A DNA stretch of 64,000 nucleotides from positions 20,857-84,856 of the forward strand of contig JAZNWU010000035.1 of NCBI GenBank assembly GCA_045593555.1. Reading direction: 5' to 3'. Positions 16,053-24,570 of the stretch are shown in pieces (the first letter of the stretch is position 1; every line of letters begins with the position of its first letter). Under the pieces are notes generated by a model. The model was not told the origin of the DNA, searched no databases, and worked only from the letters and a program-made list of their open reading frames with translations. Made by a program: the position numbers and the translations under genes. The stretch comes from Fimenecus sp045593555 (GTDB lineage Bacteria > Bacillota > Clostridia > Oscillospirales > Acutalibacteraceae).

Positions 16053-16727
16053 ATGATTACATTCAAGTGGAATGACTTTGATTTTACCTTGATTCAATTA
16101 GATAAAGGCATTTTTAAAAATGACATGGCAGGTCACAGCCACGCAAAAAACAGTTATGAACTGCACTATATCGTCGATGGAGAAGGTACACTTAACACTG
16201 ACAGCAAGGTGTACGCTCTTTCAAAAGGTGACTTTTTTGTTACAGGTCCTAATATATATCATCAACAGTCAACCAATCCACAAAACCCTTTGACGGAAAT
16301 ATTTATTTACCTTCAGGCATCGGAAAAGAAAACCAATGATGCACTTGTTTCGTCTTTTCTGTCAACACATTTTTATTTTTCAAAACATAAAGAATTTCAA
16401 GTAATTTTTGAAGAGATTTTAAATGAAAAAGAAAATGAACTATTTGGATATACAAATGCAATAAGTTCAATGTTACAATTATTACTTCTTAAAATTACAC
16501 GACTTTATATGCCATCTTTGGCATCTTTTCCGGATAGCAAAGATAACTTAAATGATAGACGTTTTATAACAATTGAACATGCCTTTATAAACGATAATGG
16601 TTCTCTAACACTTTCAGAGCTTTCTAATTTAATCGGTGTTTGCGAAAGACAAACTCAAAGGCTTTTACGCAAATATTACGGATGCTCTTTCCGAGAAAAA
16701 AAGGCAGAGTCATCAAATATAAAATAA
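16053..16727 (+). CDS. AraC-type regulator, truncated within its DNA-binding domain
   Basis: A 224-residue protein with an N-terminal cupin sugar-sensing domain (HSHAKNSYELHYIVDGEG, then LSKGDFFVTGPNIYHQ) and a C-terminal AraC helix-turn-helix (SLTLSELSNLIGVCERQTQRLL). A normal AraC protein has two such helix-turn-helix units after the sensor; this one stops soon after the first (SFREKKAESSNIK) and lacks roughly 60 residues. A structured repeat begins 45 bp downstream, so the end may have been lost when the repeat arrived. GGTGAT before the ATG at 16053 is the best start; upstream GTG and TTG codons are alternatives. It probably controls the two divergent glycan genes, if it still binds DNA. 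Confidence 0.75.
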   Translation: MITFKWNDFDFTLIQLDKGIFKNDMAGHSHAKNSYELHYIVDGEGTLNTDSKVYALSKGDFFVTGPNIYHQQSTNPQNPLTEIFIYLQASEKKTNDALVSSFLSTHFYFSKHKEFQVIFEEILNEKENELFGYTNAISSMLQLLLLKITRLYMPSLASFPDSKDNLNDRRFITIEHAFINDNGSLTLSELSNLIGVCERQTQRLLRKYYGCSFREKKAESSNIK

Positions 16728-16771
16728 CTGAATTAAAAATTACGAAAGATATCAGTTATTGCCATTGATGC

Positions 16772-16963
16772 TAAATCAGATACCACTATTGATACAATTT
16801 GTGTTGATAGTGGTATCGTTGTTTTATATAGTATTTAAACCATTCACAAGAATAAAGCGTTGCATTTGAGACTTTGTTGTCCCTCTTGCAACGCCTTTTT
16901 ATTTGTTATTTACTTGATTACCTAGAAAATCTCTCTAACCTATCGTTAAATTACTGATAATCG
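16772..16963 (+). repeat. Dispersed structured intergenic repeat, copy 2
   Basis: Same element as copy 1 and in the same orientation. The first hairpin (GATACCACTAT with ATAGTGGTATC) spans 16779-16817 and the terminator hairpin (GCGTTGCA 16857-16864 with TGCAACGC 16887-16894, then C and five T) follows. Its last 55 bases match copy 1 but not copy 3. Copies 1 and 2 bracket the glycan cassette as direct repeats. Confidence 0.85.
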
Positions 16964-17053
16964 TTATTTTACTGAAACAGCAAACAGTTTGTGAAAATCT
17001 AAAAGTTAAATTTTTGTTATATAAATCATCGGCAAGAAATTGAACAAAATAGT

Positions 17054-17431
17054 TTATAACTTTAAAACCTGTTCGTGGATTTGCTTAATAACGCCTATAA
17101 ATGTAGCATCTTCTTTACCTGTAGGGTCAGGCAAATTCCAGTTATCGTCAAAGTCTCTGCCGATGAAAGGACAGCCCACATCACAACCCATTGATATTGC
17201 AATGTCAGATGTGGGTATTTTATCATAGGTCTTGCTGTACTGTGTCTGCTCCATATCTATACCGTAAAGTTGTTTCATAAGCCTTACGGCATCCTGATTA
17301 ATCTGTGGTTTGGTTTCTGTACCAGCCGAATAGAAATCGAACTCATCACCACGCAGATGCTTTCCAAGTGCCTCTGCAATTTGACTGCGACAAGAATTAT
17401 GTACGCAGATAAAAGCTACTTTCTTTTTCAT
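17054..17431 (-). CDS. arsC: Arsenate reductase, thioredoxin-coupled LMW-phosphatase type
   Basis: A 125-residue cytosolic enzyme with the phosphatase-like loop CVHNSCRS (Cys9-x5-Arg15) and the redox cysteine pair in SMGCDVGCP (about residues 81-88), followed by the WNLPDPTGK acid loop. These are the three cysteines and the Asp of thioredoxin-coupled ArsC, which reduces arsenate to arsenite. AGGAG lies before the start, and it is the last gene of the operon, 1 bp after a thioredoxin-like gene that may be its partner. Length is normal. Confidence 0.92.
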   Translation of the reverse strand: MKKKVAFICVHNSCRSQIAEALGKHLRGDEFDFYSAGTETKPQINQDAVRLMKQLYGIDMEQTQYSKTYDKIPTSDIAISMGCDVGCPFIGRDFDDNWNLPDPTGKEDATFIGVIKQIHEQVLKL

Positions 17432-17432
17432 A

Positions 17433-17810
17433 TCAAACTCCTAACTTATACAGAAGTTTTTCAACATCTGACGCCTTCAACACCTTACCCATAGATACGA
17501 CCTTTTCGTTTACAACAAGGGCAGGCATACTCATAACACCGTATTCCATAACCTTTGTCATATCTGTTATATACTCAACTTCGATGCTAAGTCCCATATT
17601 TTTCACAGCTTCTTTTACATGTTCATACTGCTGATGACAAGATGAACAACCTGCGCCTAATACTTTGATGCAACAGATACCGTCTTTATCTTCTCCGCAG
17701 CAATTGTTAGTGATTTCCTCCACTTCACTCACAGAACAACCGCAGTTACAAGCACAGTCAGGAACCTTCTTTTCTTCGTCCTTTTTCTTTCCAAAGTTAA
17801 ATAATGCCAT
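17433..17810 (-). CDS. Thioredoxin-like protein with cysteine-rich N-terminus
   Basis: A 125-residue protein. Residues 48-125 form a small redox-active-disulphide (thioredoxin-like) domain: IKVLGAGCSSCHQ with Cys55 and Cys58, and the cis-proline loop MSMPALVV. The N-terminal part is unusual: eight cysteines (19, 21, 23, 25, 37, 38, 46, 47) precede the active site, arranged as C-x-C-x-C-x-C and two CC pairs. Known relatives of the domain occur in arsenic and mercury operons. The cysteine cluster could bind metal or arsenite directly, which is inference. It lies between ccdA and arsC and has no signal peptide. Confidence 0.8.
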   Translation of the reverse strand: MALFNFGKKKDEEKKVPDCACNCGCSVSEVEEITNNCCGEDKDGICCIKVLGAGCSSCHQQYEHVKEAVKNMGLSIEVEYITDMTKVMEYGVMSMPALVVNEKVVSMGKVLKASDVEKLLYKLGV

Positions 17811-17839
17811 AATGATACCTCCAAATATTTATACTAATA

Positions 17840-18532
17840 TTAAAATGCTAGCCAAAACATATATAAACCGATGAGCAAAATCGCAGTACCCATCACTATT
17901 TTTAAGAACTTTGCGGCGGTCTTGTACCGTTCACTATTATTGATTTTCTGCACGAAGCCTACAGATGTTCCTGCAACCATTACAAGAGCACTGTGACCGA
18001 TAGAGTAAAACAGCATCAATAGGATACCCCACAACATTTTACCTTCTCCTGCAATAATGGCAAGCAGAGCAATCAAAACGGGTGTTGAGCAGGGTGAAGA
18101 GAATATGCCGCCAAGTATTCCTGCAATTAATGCACCTGTAAAACCACGCTTTCGGTTTTTAGACAGCAAATTAGTCGAGGGTATAAAGTCAAATATTTCC
18201 CAAGTCTGCAATGCCATAAGTACCATCAGAATACCAAGAATGATGTACCATACAGGCGAAGATGTTCCCATCAGTTTACCTGCGGATGTGGCTATAACTC
18301 CAAGCGTTACAAAAGTAACTGCTGTTCCTATTGAGAATACCGCAGAATAGGCAAAAGCTTTTTTCGTATTCTTTTCACCAACACCACCAACATAGCCGAC
18401 AATCAGCGGAACGCTTGAAAGTGAACAAGGTGTAACCGATGTGAGAAGTCCGGCAAGCAGAGCAAGTAGTGGTGCAAGCCACATATTGTTGCCGATAACT
18501 TCAGCTATCTGTGAGAGCCAAGAGTTTATCAT
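17840..18532 (-). CDS. ccdA: CcdA/DsbD-type thiol-electron transporter
   Basis: A 230-residue inner-membrane protein with six predicted membrane segments and the two conserved cysteine motifs of the CcdA/DsbD transmembrane family, SVTPCSLSSVPLI (about residue 36) and FSSPCSTPVLIAL (about residue 146). The family passes reducing power from cytosolic thioredoxin across the membrane. Its start directly abuts the stop of a membrane-anchored thioredoxin gene, so the two probably form one relay. In arsenic-type operons of this layout CcdA is thought to keep outside thiols reduced. Confidence 0.88.
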   Translation of the reverse strand: MINSWLSQIAEVIGNNMWLAPLLALLAGLLTSVTPCSLSSVPLIVGYVGGVGEKNTKKAFAYSAVFSIGTAVTFVTLGVIATSAGKLMGTSSPVWYIILGILMVLMALQTWEIFDFIPSTNLLSKNRKRGFTGALIAGILGGIFSSPCSTPVLIALLAIIAGEGKMLWGILLMLFYSIGHSALVMVAGTSVGFVQKINNSERYKTAAKFLKIVMGTAILLIGLYMFWLAF

Positions 18533-19072
18533 TTACTCCACTCCCATCTCTTTTAGTATTGCCCTCATCTGTTCCTCTGTCAGACCACCCTGATGAACGG
18601 TAAATGTGTGCTCGCCTGTGGTTTTATCTGAGTACATATCAAACTGAATTTCCTTTGCAAGGGCGTCGCTCGGAACAAAGGGTGTTCCGTCTGCATTAAA
18701 AAATACTTGCGTGGGGATAACTTGCACGGGAACATTGGCGGCGGCATCGTAATATTGCCACACATCTACAAATTTAATAAAGGCTTTTCCTTGCATTTCC
18801 GCATTCAGCTTTTTCAGTACAGGAGCCATTTGTTTGCAGGGAATACAAGAGTCTGCACCATAGTCTGCGATAACAGGCAGTCCGTATTCAGAAAGTGCTA
18901 CAAAGTCAATTTGCTCTGTTGCATTAAGGCTGAAATCCGCAGTACCTTGTGAGGTTGGTTGATTTTCTGCAGGCTTTTCCGATATAGTCTTAAATATCCA
19001 AATGCCACCGATTACAGCAACGATTAAAAAGGGAACAATTATCTTTACCCATAATGGTGTTTTCTTTTTCAT
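18533..19072 (-). CDS. Membrane-anchored thioredoxin-family protein
   Basis: A 179-residue protein with one N-terminal membrane anchor (residues 8-27, after a KKK start) and a thioredoxin fold outside the cytoplasm. The active site is DSCIPCKQM, followed by VDVWQYYDAA and the cis-proline segment VQVIPTQVFF. It lies 0 bp before ccdA, which is its likely electron donor. Its substrate in this operon is unknown; maintaining reduced cysteines in the permease is one possibility. Confidence 0.85.
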   Translation of the reverse strand: MKKKTPLWVKIIVPFLIVAVIGGIWIFKTISEKPAENQPTSQGTADFSLNATEQIDFVALSEYGLPVIADYGADSCIPCKQMAPVLKKLNAEMQGKAFIKFVDVWQYYDAAANVPVQVIPTQVFFNADGTPFVPSDALAKEIQFDMYSDKTTGEHTFTVHQGGLTEEQMRAILKEMGVE

Positions 19073-19087
19073 CTTTCATACGTCCTT

Positions 19088-20101
19088 TCAGATTATTAGC
19101 GGTTGAATAAGGTTGAAGAAGTAACCTACGATAATAATTCCTAATGTGCAGAGTGCAACAAAAATGCCGAGCAATTTCGGCTTAACCGCTTTGCGGAGCA
19201 TAATCATAGACGGTAGCGACAGAGTGGTGACACCCATCATAAAGGAAAGTACAACACCGAGCAATGCTCCTTTTGAAAGCAAGGCTTCGGCAATGGGAAT
19301 TGTACCGAAAATATCAGCGTACATGGGTACACCTGCAATCGTTGCAAGAATAACACCAAAAGGATTATTGTCACCAAGTGCCTTAACAATAAAATCTTCG
19401 GGTATCCAATTATGAATAATAGCACCTATACCTACACCAACCAATACATAAGGGAACACTTTTTTAGCGGTAGAAAGAACTTGTTCGACAGCATATTTCA
19501 TACGGACTTTGAAATGCAGTTCTTCTTGCGGAACATCAAGTGTTTTAGCATTTCGGATATATTCTTCCACTTGATTTTCAAGATGGAGTTTCTCAATAAG
19601 CGTTCCACCGATAACAGCAATTACAAGTCCTAACACCACATACAACAGTGCAACTTTCCAACCGAAAATACTCATAAGCAACACAAGGCTACCGAGGTCA
19701 ACCATAGGTGAAGAAATGAGGAATGAAAATGTTACACCAAGGGGTAAGCCTGCACTTGTAAAGCCGATAAACAGCGGAATAGACGAGCAAGAGCAGAATG
19801 GCGTTACCGTACCGAGTAAAGCTGCAATAATGTTTGCACCGACACCGTGAAATCTGCCGAGTATCTTCTTTGTTCTTTCTGGCGGAAAGTAACTCTGGAT
19901 ATATGAGATAATCAAAATCAGTACGCCAAGCAGTACCATAATTTTGATTGTATCATAAATAAAGAATTGCACACTTCCACCGATTCTACTTGCGGTATCC
20001 AAACCGCAAGCATTCAGAATAGTTTCAATCAGCCGATTAAGCCAACTCATACCAAGGATTTCATTCTGAAATAAATCCCACGTAGTTTTTAATGCTTCCA
20101 T
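19088..20101 (-). CDS. ArsP/DUF318-family permease
   Basis: A 337-residue membrane protein with eight or more hydrophobic segments and the family signatures TPFCSCSSIPLFIGF (about 103-117) and GVPMYADIFGTIPIAEAL (about 255-272). Members of this family export arsenicals or related toxic ions, and the CSC motif may bind the metal ion. AAAGGAG precedes the ATG. A dyad similar to that upstream of arsR lies just before it, so it may have its own ArsR-controlled promoter. The presence of arsC in the operon supports an arsenic role. Confidence 0.85.
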   Translation of the reverse strand: MEALKTTWDLFQNEILGMSWLNRLIETILNACGLDTASRIGGSVQFFIYDTIKIMVLLGVLILIISYIQSYFPPERTKKILGRFHGVGANIIAALLGTVTPFCSCSSIPLFIGFTSAGLPLGVTFSFLISSPMVDLGSLVLLMSIFGWKVALLYVVLGLVIAVIGGTLIEKLHLENQVEEYIRNAKTLDVPQEELHFKVRMKYAVEQVLSTAKKVFPYVLVGVGIGAIIHNWIPEDFIVKALGDNNPFGVILATIAGVPMYADIFGTIPIAEALLSKGALLGVVLSFMMGVTTLSLPSMIMLRKAVKPKLLGIFVALCTLGIIIVGYFFNLIQPLII

Positions 20102-20118
20102 AAAGAAAAGCTCCTTTC

Positions 20119-20146
20119 ATAGATAAATACATTCAAATATATCTAT
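20119..20146. promoter_or_regulatory. ArsR-type operator candidate before the permease gene
   Basis: ATAGAT at the left and ATCTAT at the right form an inverted repeat around an AT-rich centre. The same arms recur upstream of arsR at 20512-20527. It lies just ahead of the permease ribosome-binding site. Confidence 0.45.
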
Positions 20147-20188
20147 ATATAGTTTTTAAAGGAAGTCGTGCGGAAAAGTTCTGACCCT

Positions 20189-20497
20189 TTACTTTTCACA
20201 ACACGACCTTTTTTCGCATCCGCAGTTTACAGATGTGAGTTCCTTTAAGCAATTTGCCGCAACCTTTGCTCCCTCTGATGAAATGGAGTAGTGCATCCAT
20301 TTGCCTTCCTTGCGACCAACCACAATGCCTGAATCACAAAGAATTTTCATATGATGAGACAGCGTAGGCTGTGTCACATTGAGTTCTTCTAGCATTTTAC
20401 AGGCACACTTTTCACCGCTTCGGAGCATCTTCAAAATGCGGATGCGGTTTTCATCGCAAAAGGCTTTGAAAATCAAGGCGGTTTTTCTTTCGTCCAC
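20189..20497 (-). CDS. arsR: ArsR/SmtB-family metalloregulator
   Basis: A 102-residue winged-helix repressor. The metal-sensing CAC motif (GEKCACKMLEEL) overlaps helix 3 and the recognition helix is NVTQPTLSHHMKIL. The C-terminus has an extra cysteine cluster (NCGCEKRSCCEK) that could add metal ligands. I prefer the GTG at 20497 because GGAGG is then 8 bp upstream; the upstream GTG at 20506 would directly touch that site. It is first in a leftward operon with permease, thioredoxin, CcdA, thioredoxin-like and ArsC genes, and binds the dyads beside it, releasing on arsenite. Confidence 0.88.
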   Translation of the reverse strand: MDERKTALIFKAFCDENRIRILKMLRSGEKCACKMLEELNVTQPTLSHHMKILCDSGIVVGRKEGKWMHYSISSEGAKVAANCLKELTSVNCGCEKRSCCEK

Positions 20498-20511
20498 TCC
20501 AAACACCTCCC

Positions 20512-20527
20512 ATAGATATTTATCTAT
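20512..20527. promoter_or_regulatory. ArsR operator candidate upstream of arsR
   Basis: ATAGAT-ATTT-ATCTAT is a perfect 6-bp dyad just upstream of the arsR start. A second related half (CATATAGATATTTGTC) follows at about 20544-20559. Both are expected sites for autorepression. Confidence 0.55.
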
Positions 20528-20588
20528 ATATCATTATATGTGACATATAGATATTTGTCAATAGGTTTTATATAATTATTTAATCTAT

Positions 20589-22178
20589 TTATAACTTTAC
20601 CCCAACCTCACTACCATTCTTGAAATGGAACAGTAATCGTTCATCTGCATACACAGTTACATGGTCAACGGTGGTGTGCCATAGTGCCGGATTGAACTGT
20701 AATTCAAGCTCATCCAGTTCTATGACAGCGAAAACAAAATAACTCATTCGGTCGAATTGTTGTAATCTTCGTTCTTTCTTTTTCTTCAGGTAATCATATC
20801 TGCTTTGCAACTTTTCGTGTCGTTCTACAAGTGAGTTGTACTTGTTTATGTACCCTTCCTGGTCAATAGCCTGTGTGGTGTTTTCATTCACATACTTTTT
20901 GATGAGTTCTGTCAATACATCCATCTCCTGAATCAGCTGTTCACATTCTGTATCGATGGCAGTTGTATCTTCAAGTTGATGCATTATCATTCTGCCATCA
21001 TCCAGCAACGCTTCACGGTCTGTTATTAACTGGCTTAATGCTGTTACAAAGCATCTCTTGATGTCATCTTCATACAAGTGTGGTGTAGTGCATTTCTTTT
21101 CACCTTTGAACTTGGCATTGCATTGCCATATTGTTCTGCGATATTTACTATTACTGTGCCATACCTTTGAACCAAGAATTTCACCACAATCACCACAAAT
21201 GAGTTTACCTGCAAACGGACTATTACACAAGGTTCGTCTGTTATCATCTTTTCTCCTGTTCAGTTCCAACTGCACACGTTCCCATTCTTCAGGGACTATG
21301 ATAGCTGGGTGGCTGTGTTCAACATAGTACTGTGGAACTTCACCTTCATTCACTTTCATCTTCTTCTGCAGAAAGTCCACGGTATATTTCTTCTGTAAAA
21401 GTGCAGAACCTTTGTACTTTTCATTTCGCAGAATACTCTCAACCGTCTGTCGTTGCCATTTCTGTTTACCTGATGGTGTTGGTATTTCATTTTTAGTTAA
21501 GTGATTTGCAATAGCACAGGTTGTCATACCCTCCATAAACATTCTGTAAATATCACGGACGATTTTTGCTTCTTCAGGTACAATTTCAGGCAACCCATCT
21601 GTTCCTTTCTTGTAACCAAGGAAATGCTTGTACGGAATACTTACTTTACCATCAGCAAATCTCTTTCTTTGTCCCCAGGTAACATTTTCAGAAATGGAAC
21701 GACTTTCTTCTTGTGCAATAGATGACATTATGGTAATTAAGAATTCTCCCTTTGAGTCCATTGTCCATATATTCTCTTTTTCAAAATAGACCTCAACACC
21801 TTTGTCTTTCAGGTCACGAACAGTTGTAAGGCTATCTACTGTGTTTCTTGCAAAACGACTGACAGACTTGGTTACAATGAGGTCTATTTTTCCATTTAAG
21901 GCATCTGTAATCATTCTTTTAAAGCCTTCTCTTCTTTTAGTGTTAAGTGCTGAAATACCTTCATCAGTATATACCTCAACAAACTCCCATTCAGGTCGGC
22001 TTTGTATGTAGTTGGTGTAATAATCTACCTGTGCCTCATAACTTGTGAACTGTTCATCACTATCGGTAGATACACGAGCATAACCTGCTACTCTTCTTTT
22101 CTTGTTTGATGCTTTAGGTGTACCTGTATGTAAATTAAATGTAGCAGGTATTACTGTAACATTTTTAGCTGTTGCCAT
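20589..22178 (-). CDS. Large serine recombinase 1
   Basis: A 529-residue site-specific recombinase. The N-terminal resolvase domain has the catalytic serine in AGYARVSTDS (Ser37) with the KSVSRFARNT arginine segment and SSIAQEESRSISEN helix. A recombinase domain follows (FLGYKKG... about 195-290), then a zinc ribbon (CGDCGE ... CNAKFKGEKKC, about 340-385), then a coiled coil. This is the complete TndX-like large serine recombinase layout. Its start overlaps the end of recombinase 2 by 14 bp, so the two are translated together. Both would act on attachment sites of this element. Confidence 0.92.
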   Translation of the reverse strand: MATAKNVTVIPATFNLHTGTPKASNKKRRVAGYARVSTDSDEQFTSYEAQVDYYTNYIQSRPEWEFVEVYTDEGISALNTKRREGFKRMITDALNGKIDLIVTKSVSRFARNTVDSLTTVRDLKDKGVEVYFEKENIWTMDSKGEFLITIMSSIAQEESRSISENVTWGQRKRFADGKVSIPYKHFLGYKKGTDGLPEIVPEEAKIVRDIYRMFMEGMTTCAIANHLTKNEIPTPSGKQKWQRQTVESILRNEKYKGSALLQKKYTVDFLQKKMKVNEGEVPQYYVEHSHPAIIVPEEWERVQLELNRRKDDNRRTLCNSPFAGKLICGDCGEILGSKVWHSNSKYRRTIWQCNAKFKGEKKCTTPHLYEDDIKRCFVTALSQLITDREALLDDGRMIMHQLEDTTAIDTECEQLIQEMDVLTELIKKYVNENTTQAIDQEGYINKYNSLVERHEKLQSRYDYLKKKKERRLQQFDRMSYFVFAVIELDELELQFNPALWHTTVDHVTVYADERLLFHFKNGSEVGVKL

Positions 22179-23445
22179 TTTGCATTCTCCTTTCTTTTGC
22201 TTTTATACCAGTAGCAATTCTCATTTCCTTTGTCCAACTCTCACTACGAGAACGGTCCTGCCATTGTTTAACGATGGTTTCTCCATTAACAAGAGTTAAC
22301 CTTAATATGTTATCATTAAAGGCTTGTATGTCCGTTATTTTATCAATACCACCTAACTCTTCAACAATGGTCATCAAAGTGGTTTCTGGTATTGCCTTTG
22401 ATGGGCAGGCTTTCTTTCCGTGAGTATTGTATGTTGTACAAATCCACACGGGACCAGTTTCTTTTACCTTTCTTCGATAATGCTTACCACATAAACCACA
22501 AGTGATAAGTGCTGTGAATGGATATGCATTCTTGTTGTGTGGCTTTTCAAATCTTTCTGCACGTCTTTTAAACTCTTCTTGCACCAAGTTGTATGTACCA
22601 ATATCAATAATCGGTTCATGAGTATTTTCTGCGAGGTATTGTGGTAATTGTCCGTGATTAACAAGAGTTCTTTTCGTCAAATGGTTTTCACGGTATTTTG
22701 TCTGCAACAAAAGGTTACCAGTATAAGTGTAGTTTTTAAGAATACGTGTTACTGCACTTTGATGCCAAGTATATCCTTGTTGTGTAAGAACACCGTCTTC
22801 ATTAAGTCTTTTCATAATTGCATTGATACCTTTACCATTAAGGTAGTCTGCATATATTGACTTAACGATTTCAGCTTCTTCAGGAACTACAACATACTTT
22901 TCTCCGTCATATCGGTAACCCATCATAAAGCCACGCCAGGGTTTACCGTTTTGGAAATTTTGTCGTACTCTCCACTTTTGATTTTCACTTGCAGATAGAC
23001 TTTCTTCTTGAGCACGTCCTGCGAGAAAACTTAACACTAATTCACCTTGAGCATCTGTAGAGTGTATATTTTCTTCTTCAAAATACACATCAACACCTAA
23101 ATCTTTCAGCTCGTGTACTGTTTTAAGCAGTGTTACTGTATTTCTTGAAAAACGAGATATAGATTTAGTAATAACCATATCAATTTTACCTTCACGACAA
23201 TCTGCAAGTAGTCGTTGAAAGTTGTCACGGTTGTCCTTTGTACCGGTTAGAGCTTCATCTGCATACACACCTGCATATTCCCAACCATTATGGTTTTGGA
23301 TGAGATTGCTGTAATAACTGACCTGTGCTGACAAGGAATGAAGCATTGCATCTTTTCCTGACGACACTCTTGCATATGCAGCTACCCGTTTTGGCTTTGG
23401 AATAATTGGTTTGTCAAAACGAACTCGTGTTACAATTCTTTCCAT
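22165..23445 (-). CDS. Large serine recombinase 2
   Basis: A 426-residue recombinase, shorter than its neighbour. The catalytic serine is Ser28 in AAYARVSSGK, with KSISRFSRNT and GRAQEESLSASENQKW conserved. The recombinase domain (GYRYDGEKYVVVPEEAEIVKSIY on) and a zinc ribbon (CGLCGKHYRR ... CTTYNTHGKKAC) follow, then a short C-terminus without the long coiled coil. Paired tandem recombinases of this sort are common in Clostridia elements; whether both are needed is uncertain. It is translated just ahead of recombinase 1. Confidence 0.9.
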   Translation of the reverse strand: MERIVTRVRFDKPIIPKPKRVAAYARVSSGKDAMLHSLSAQVSYYSNLIQNHNGWEYAGVYADEALTGTKDNRDNFQRLLADCREGKIDMVITKSISRFSRNTVTLLKTVHELKDLGVDVYFEEENIHSTDAQGELVLSFLAGRAQEESLSASENQKWRVRQNFQNGKPWRGFMMGYRYDGEKYVVVPEEAEIVKSIYADYLNGKGINAIMKRLNEDGVLTQQGYTWHQSAVTRILKNYTYTGNLLLQTKYRENHLTKRTLVNHGQLPQYLAENTHEPIIDIGTYNLVQEEFKRRAERFEKPHNKNAYPFTALITCGLCGKHYRRKVKETGPVWICTTYNTHGKKACPSKAIPETTLMTIVEELGGIDKITDIQAFNDNILRLTLVNGETIVKQWQDRSRSESWTKEMRIATGIKAKERRMQNGNS

Positions 23446-23506
23446 TATTGATACCTCCTTTGTATCATTTAGGGTTACTATATATTTGCTCTAACCGGCA
23501 TATATA

Positions 23507-23734
23507 TCAAGTACTTTCTGTAAATATACTGTTAGAAGATAAACCATATTTTTTGTTCAACATTGTGCATATTTTTCTGTACTCACTTTCATTAAAAGTA
23601 CCGCTTTCAGCCATATTCTTCATAAGTGCAAGTGAAGTGCGATAATGCATCATATTCACAAAATCATATTTATCATTTGTTTCTGGCTTCAACATAACAG
23701 ACTCTGCAACAGTACTTTCTGTTTTTATTTCCAT
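23507..23734 (-). CDS. Small SHOCT-like protein upstream of the recombinases
   Basis: A 75-residue protein starting at the ATG for MEIKTESTVAESV, with GGGAGG upstream; a GTG at 23755 is the alternative. The C-terminal half (ALMKNMAESGTFNESEYRKICTMLNKKYGL) resembles a SHOCT domain, a short motif found next to DNA-related genes. Its start overlaps the end of the gene before it by about 60 bp, so it is probably translated after it. Function unknown. Confidence 0.6.
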   Translation of the reverse strand: MEIKTESTVAESVMLKPETNDKYDFVNMMHYRTSLALMKNMAESGTFNESEYRKICTMLNKKYGLSSNSIFTEST

Positions 23735-24044
23735 AACTCTTAAACACCTCCCCACAGTTTTTGCAAGTCAATGTATAGAAGGACTTTCTGTTCACATCGT
23801 CCTGATGAGTATTCCACCACTGCATACGACAGGCATCAGAACAGAATTTCTTCTTTCCGTTATCTTTAGTCTGTAACATTTGCTCACCACAGTTCTGACA
23901 GATTTTCACATTCGGTATTTCAGGATGACGGTGGATATATGAACGAATGGTACTGGCAGGTTTACCGATAATTGTAGCAATAGTTGCTGCGCTATATCCC
24001 TTCAATCTCATACTATTGATTTTGTTTTCTTCCTGTATTTTCAT
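23673..24044 (-). CDS. Helix-turn-helix protein with two zinc-finger-like clusters
   Basis: A 123-residue protein. The N-terminus (MRLKGYSAATIATIIGKPASTIRSYIHRHP) is a sigma-like helix-turn-helix. Two cysteine clusters follow: CQNCGEQM...FCSDACRMQWW and CKNCGEVF...YCCRVCYVEA. The same small protein recurs beside serine recombinases in Clostridia elements, where it is often called a sigma-70-like subunit. A role in recombinase regulation is a reasonable inference. AAGGAGG precedes its start and it heads the recombinase operon. Confidence 0.75.
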   Translation of the reverse strand: MKIQEENKINSMRLKGYSAATIATIIGKPASTIRSYIHRHPEIPNVKICQNCGEQMLQTKDNGKKKFCSDACRMQWWNTHQDDVNRKSFYTLTCKNCGEVFKSYGNKNRKYCCRVCYVEARNK

Positions 24045-24252
24045 ATTTTTCCTCCTTTTCTAAAAACTTTTCAGGATAAAAATCTATATAAAAGTTTTAA
24101 TAAGTTTCTTAAAATCGTTGATACGCAAGGGCTTGTGAGAGCCTATTCCCGTAAAAACTTTTGCGAAAATTCACACGAACCCCTGCGCCGTTGTCCTCAT
24201 ATAAAAGTCGTAGAGATTTTTATACCCCCACCCCCTAGAGGATAAATAGGTT

Positions 24253-24570
24253 TTACATAGTGGAAAGTGTTGCTTCATCAATTGGTCCTTTACTTATAAT
24301 TTCATCCACAAGCATCTGGAACTCGTTGATTGTTTTTCGAACGTTTATATAAGGTACTTTAAAAATATACTTTACACAGATGCGAGCGTCATACCATAAA
24401 TAAAGGTTCACTTTTGCGTTAGGATTAGTTTTGTGTGTGCCACTGACTTCGACATCAAATTTATTGCCACAGTCGTAGCGAACACAACGTTCGCCATCGA
24501 TAGTCGTGATTGAAGCACTATTTCCAAGTTCTTTACACAACCATCGTTGCATCTTATTGCCTTTAACCAT
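24253..24570 (-). CDS. Conserved-looking hypothetical protein
   Basis: A 105-residue protein starting at the ATG of MVKGNKMQRW, where AGGAGGTG lies about 7 bp upstream. I do not recognise a domain. It reads as an alpha/beta protein (CVRYDCGNKFDVEVSG, VNLYLWYDARICVKYIFKVPY) without membrane segments. It lies between the primase gene and the recombinase operon, in the same direction, and is separated from both by gaps of 130-200 bp, so it may be transcribed on its own. Confidence 0.55.
   Translation of the reverse strand: MVKGNKMQRWLCKELGNSASITTIDGERCVRYDCGNKFDVEVSGTHKTNPNAKVNLYLWYDARICVKYIFKVPYINVRKTINEFQMLVDEIISKGPIDEATLSTM

Noticed and set aside
24045..24252. Possible small RNA or attachment site with GC-rich run near the small recombinase-linked gene
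   Set aside because: I see only short, weak pairing and no repeat of the stretch elsewhere in the window.
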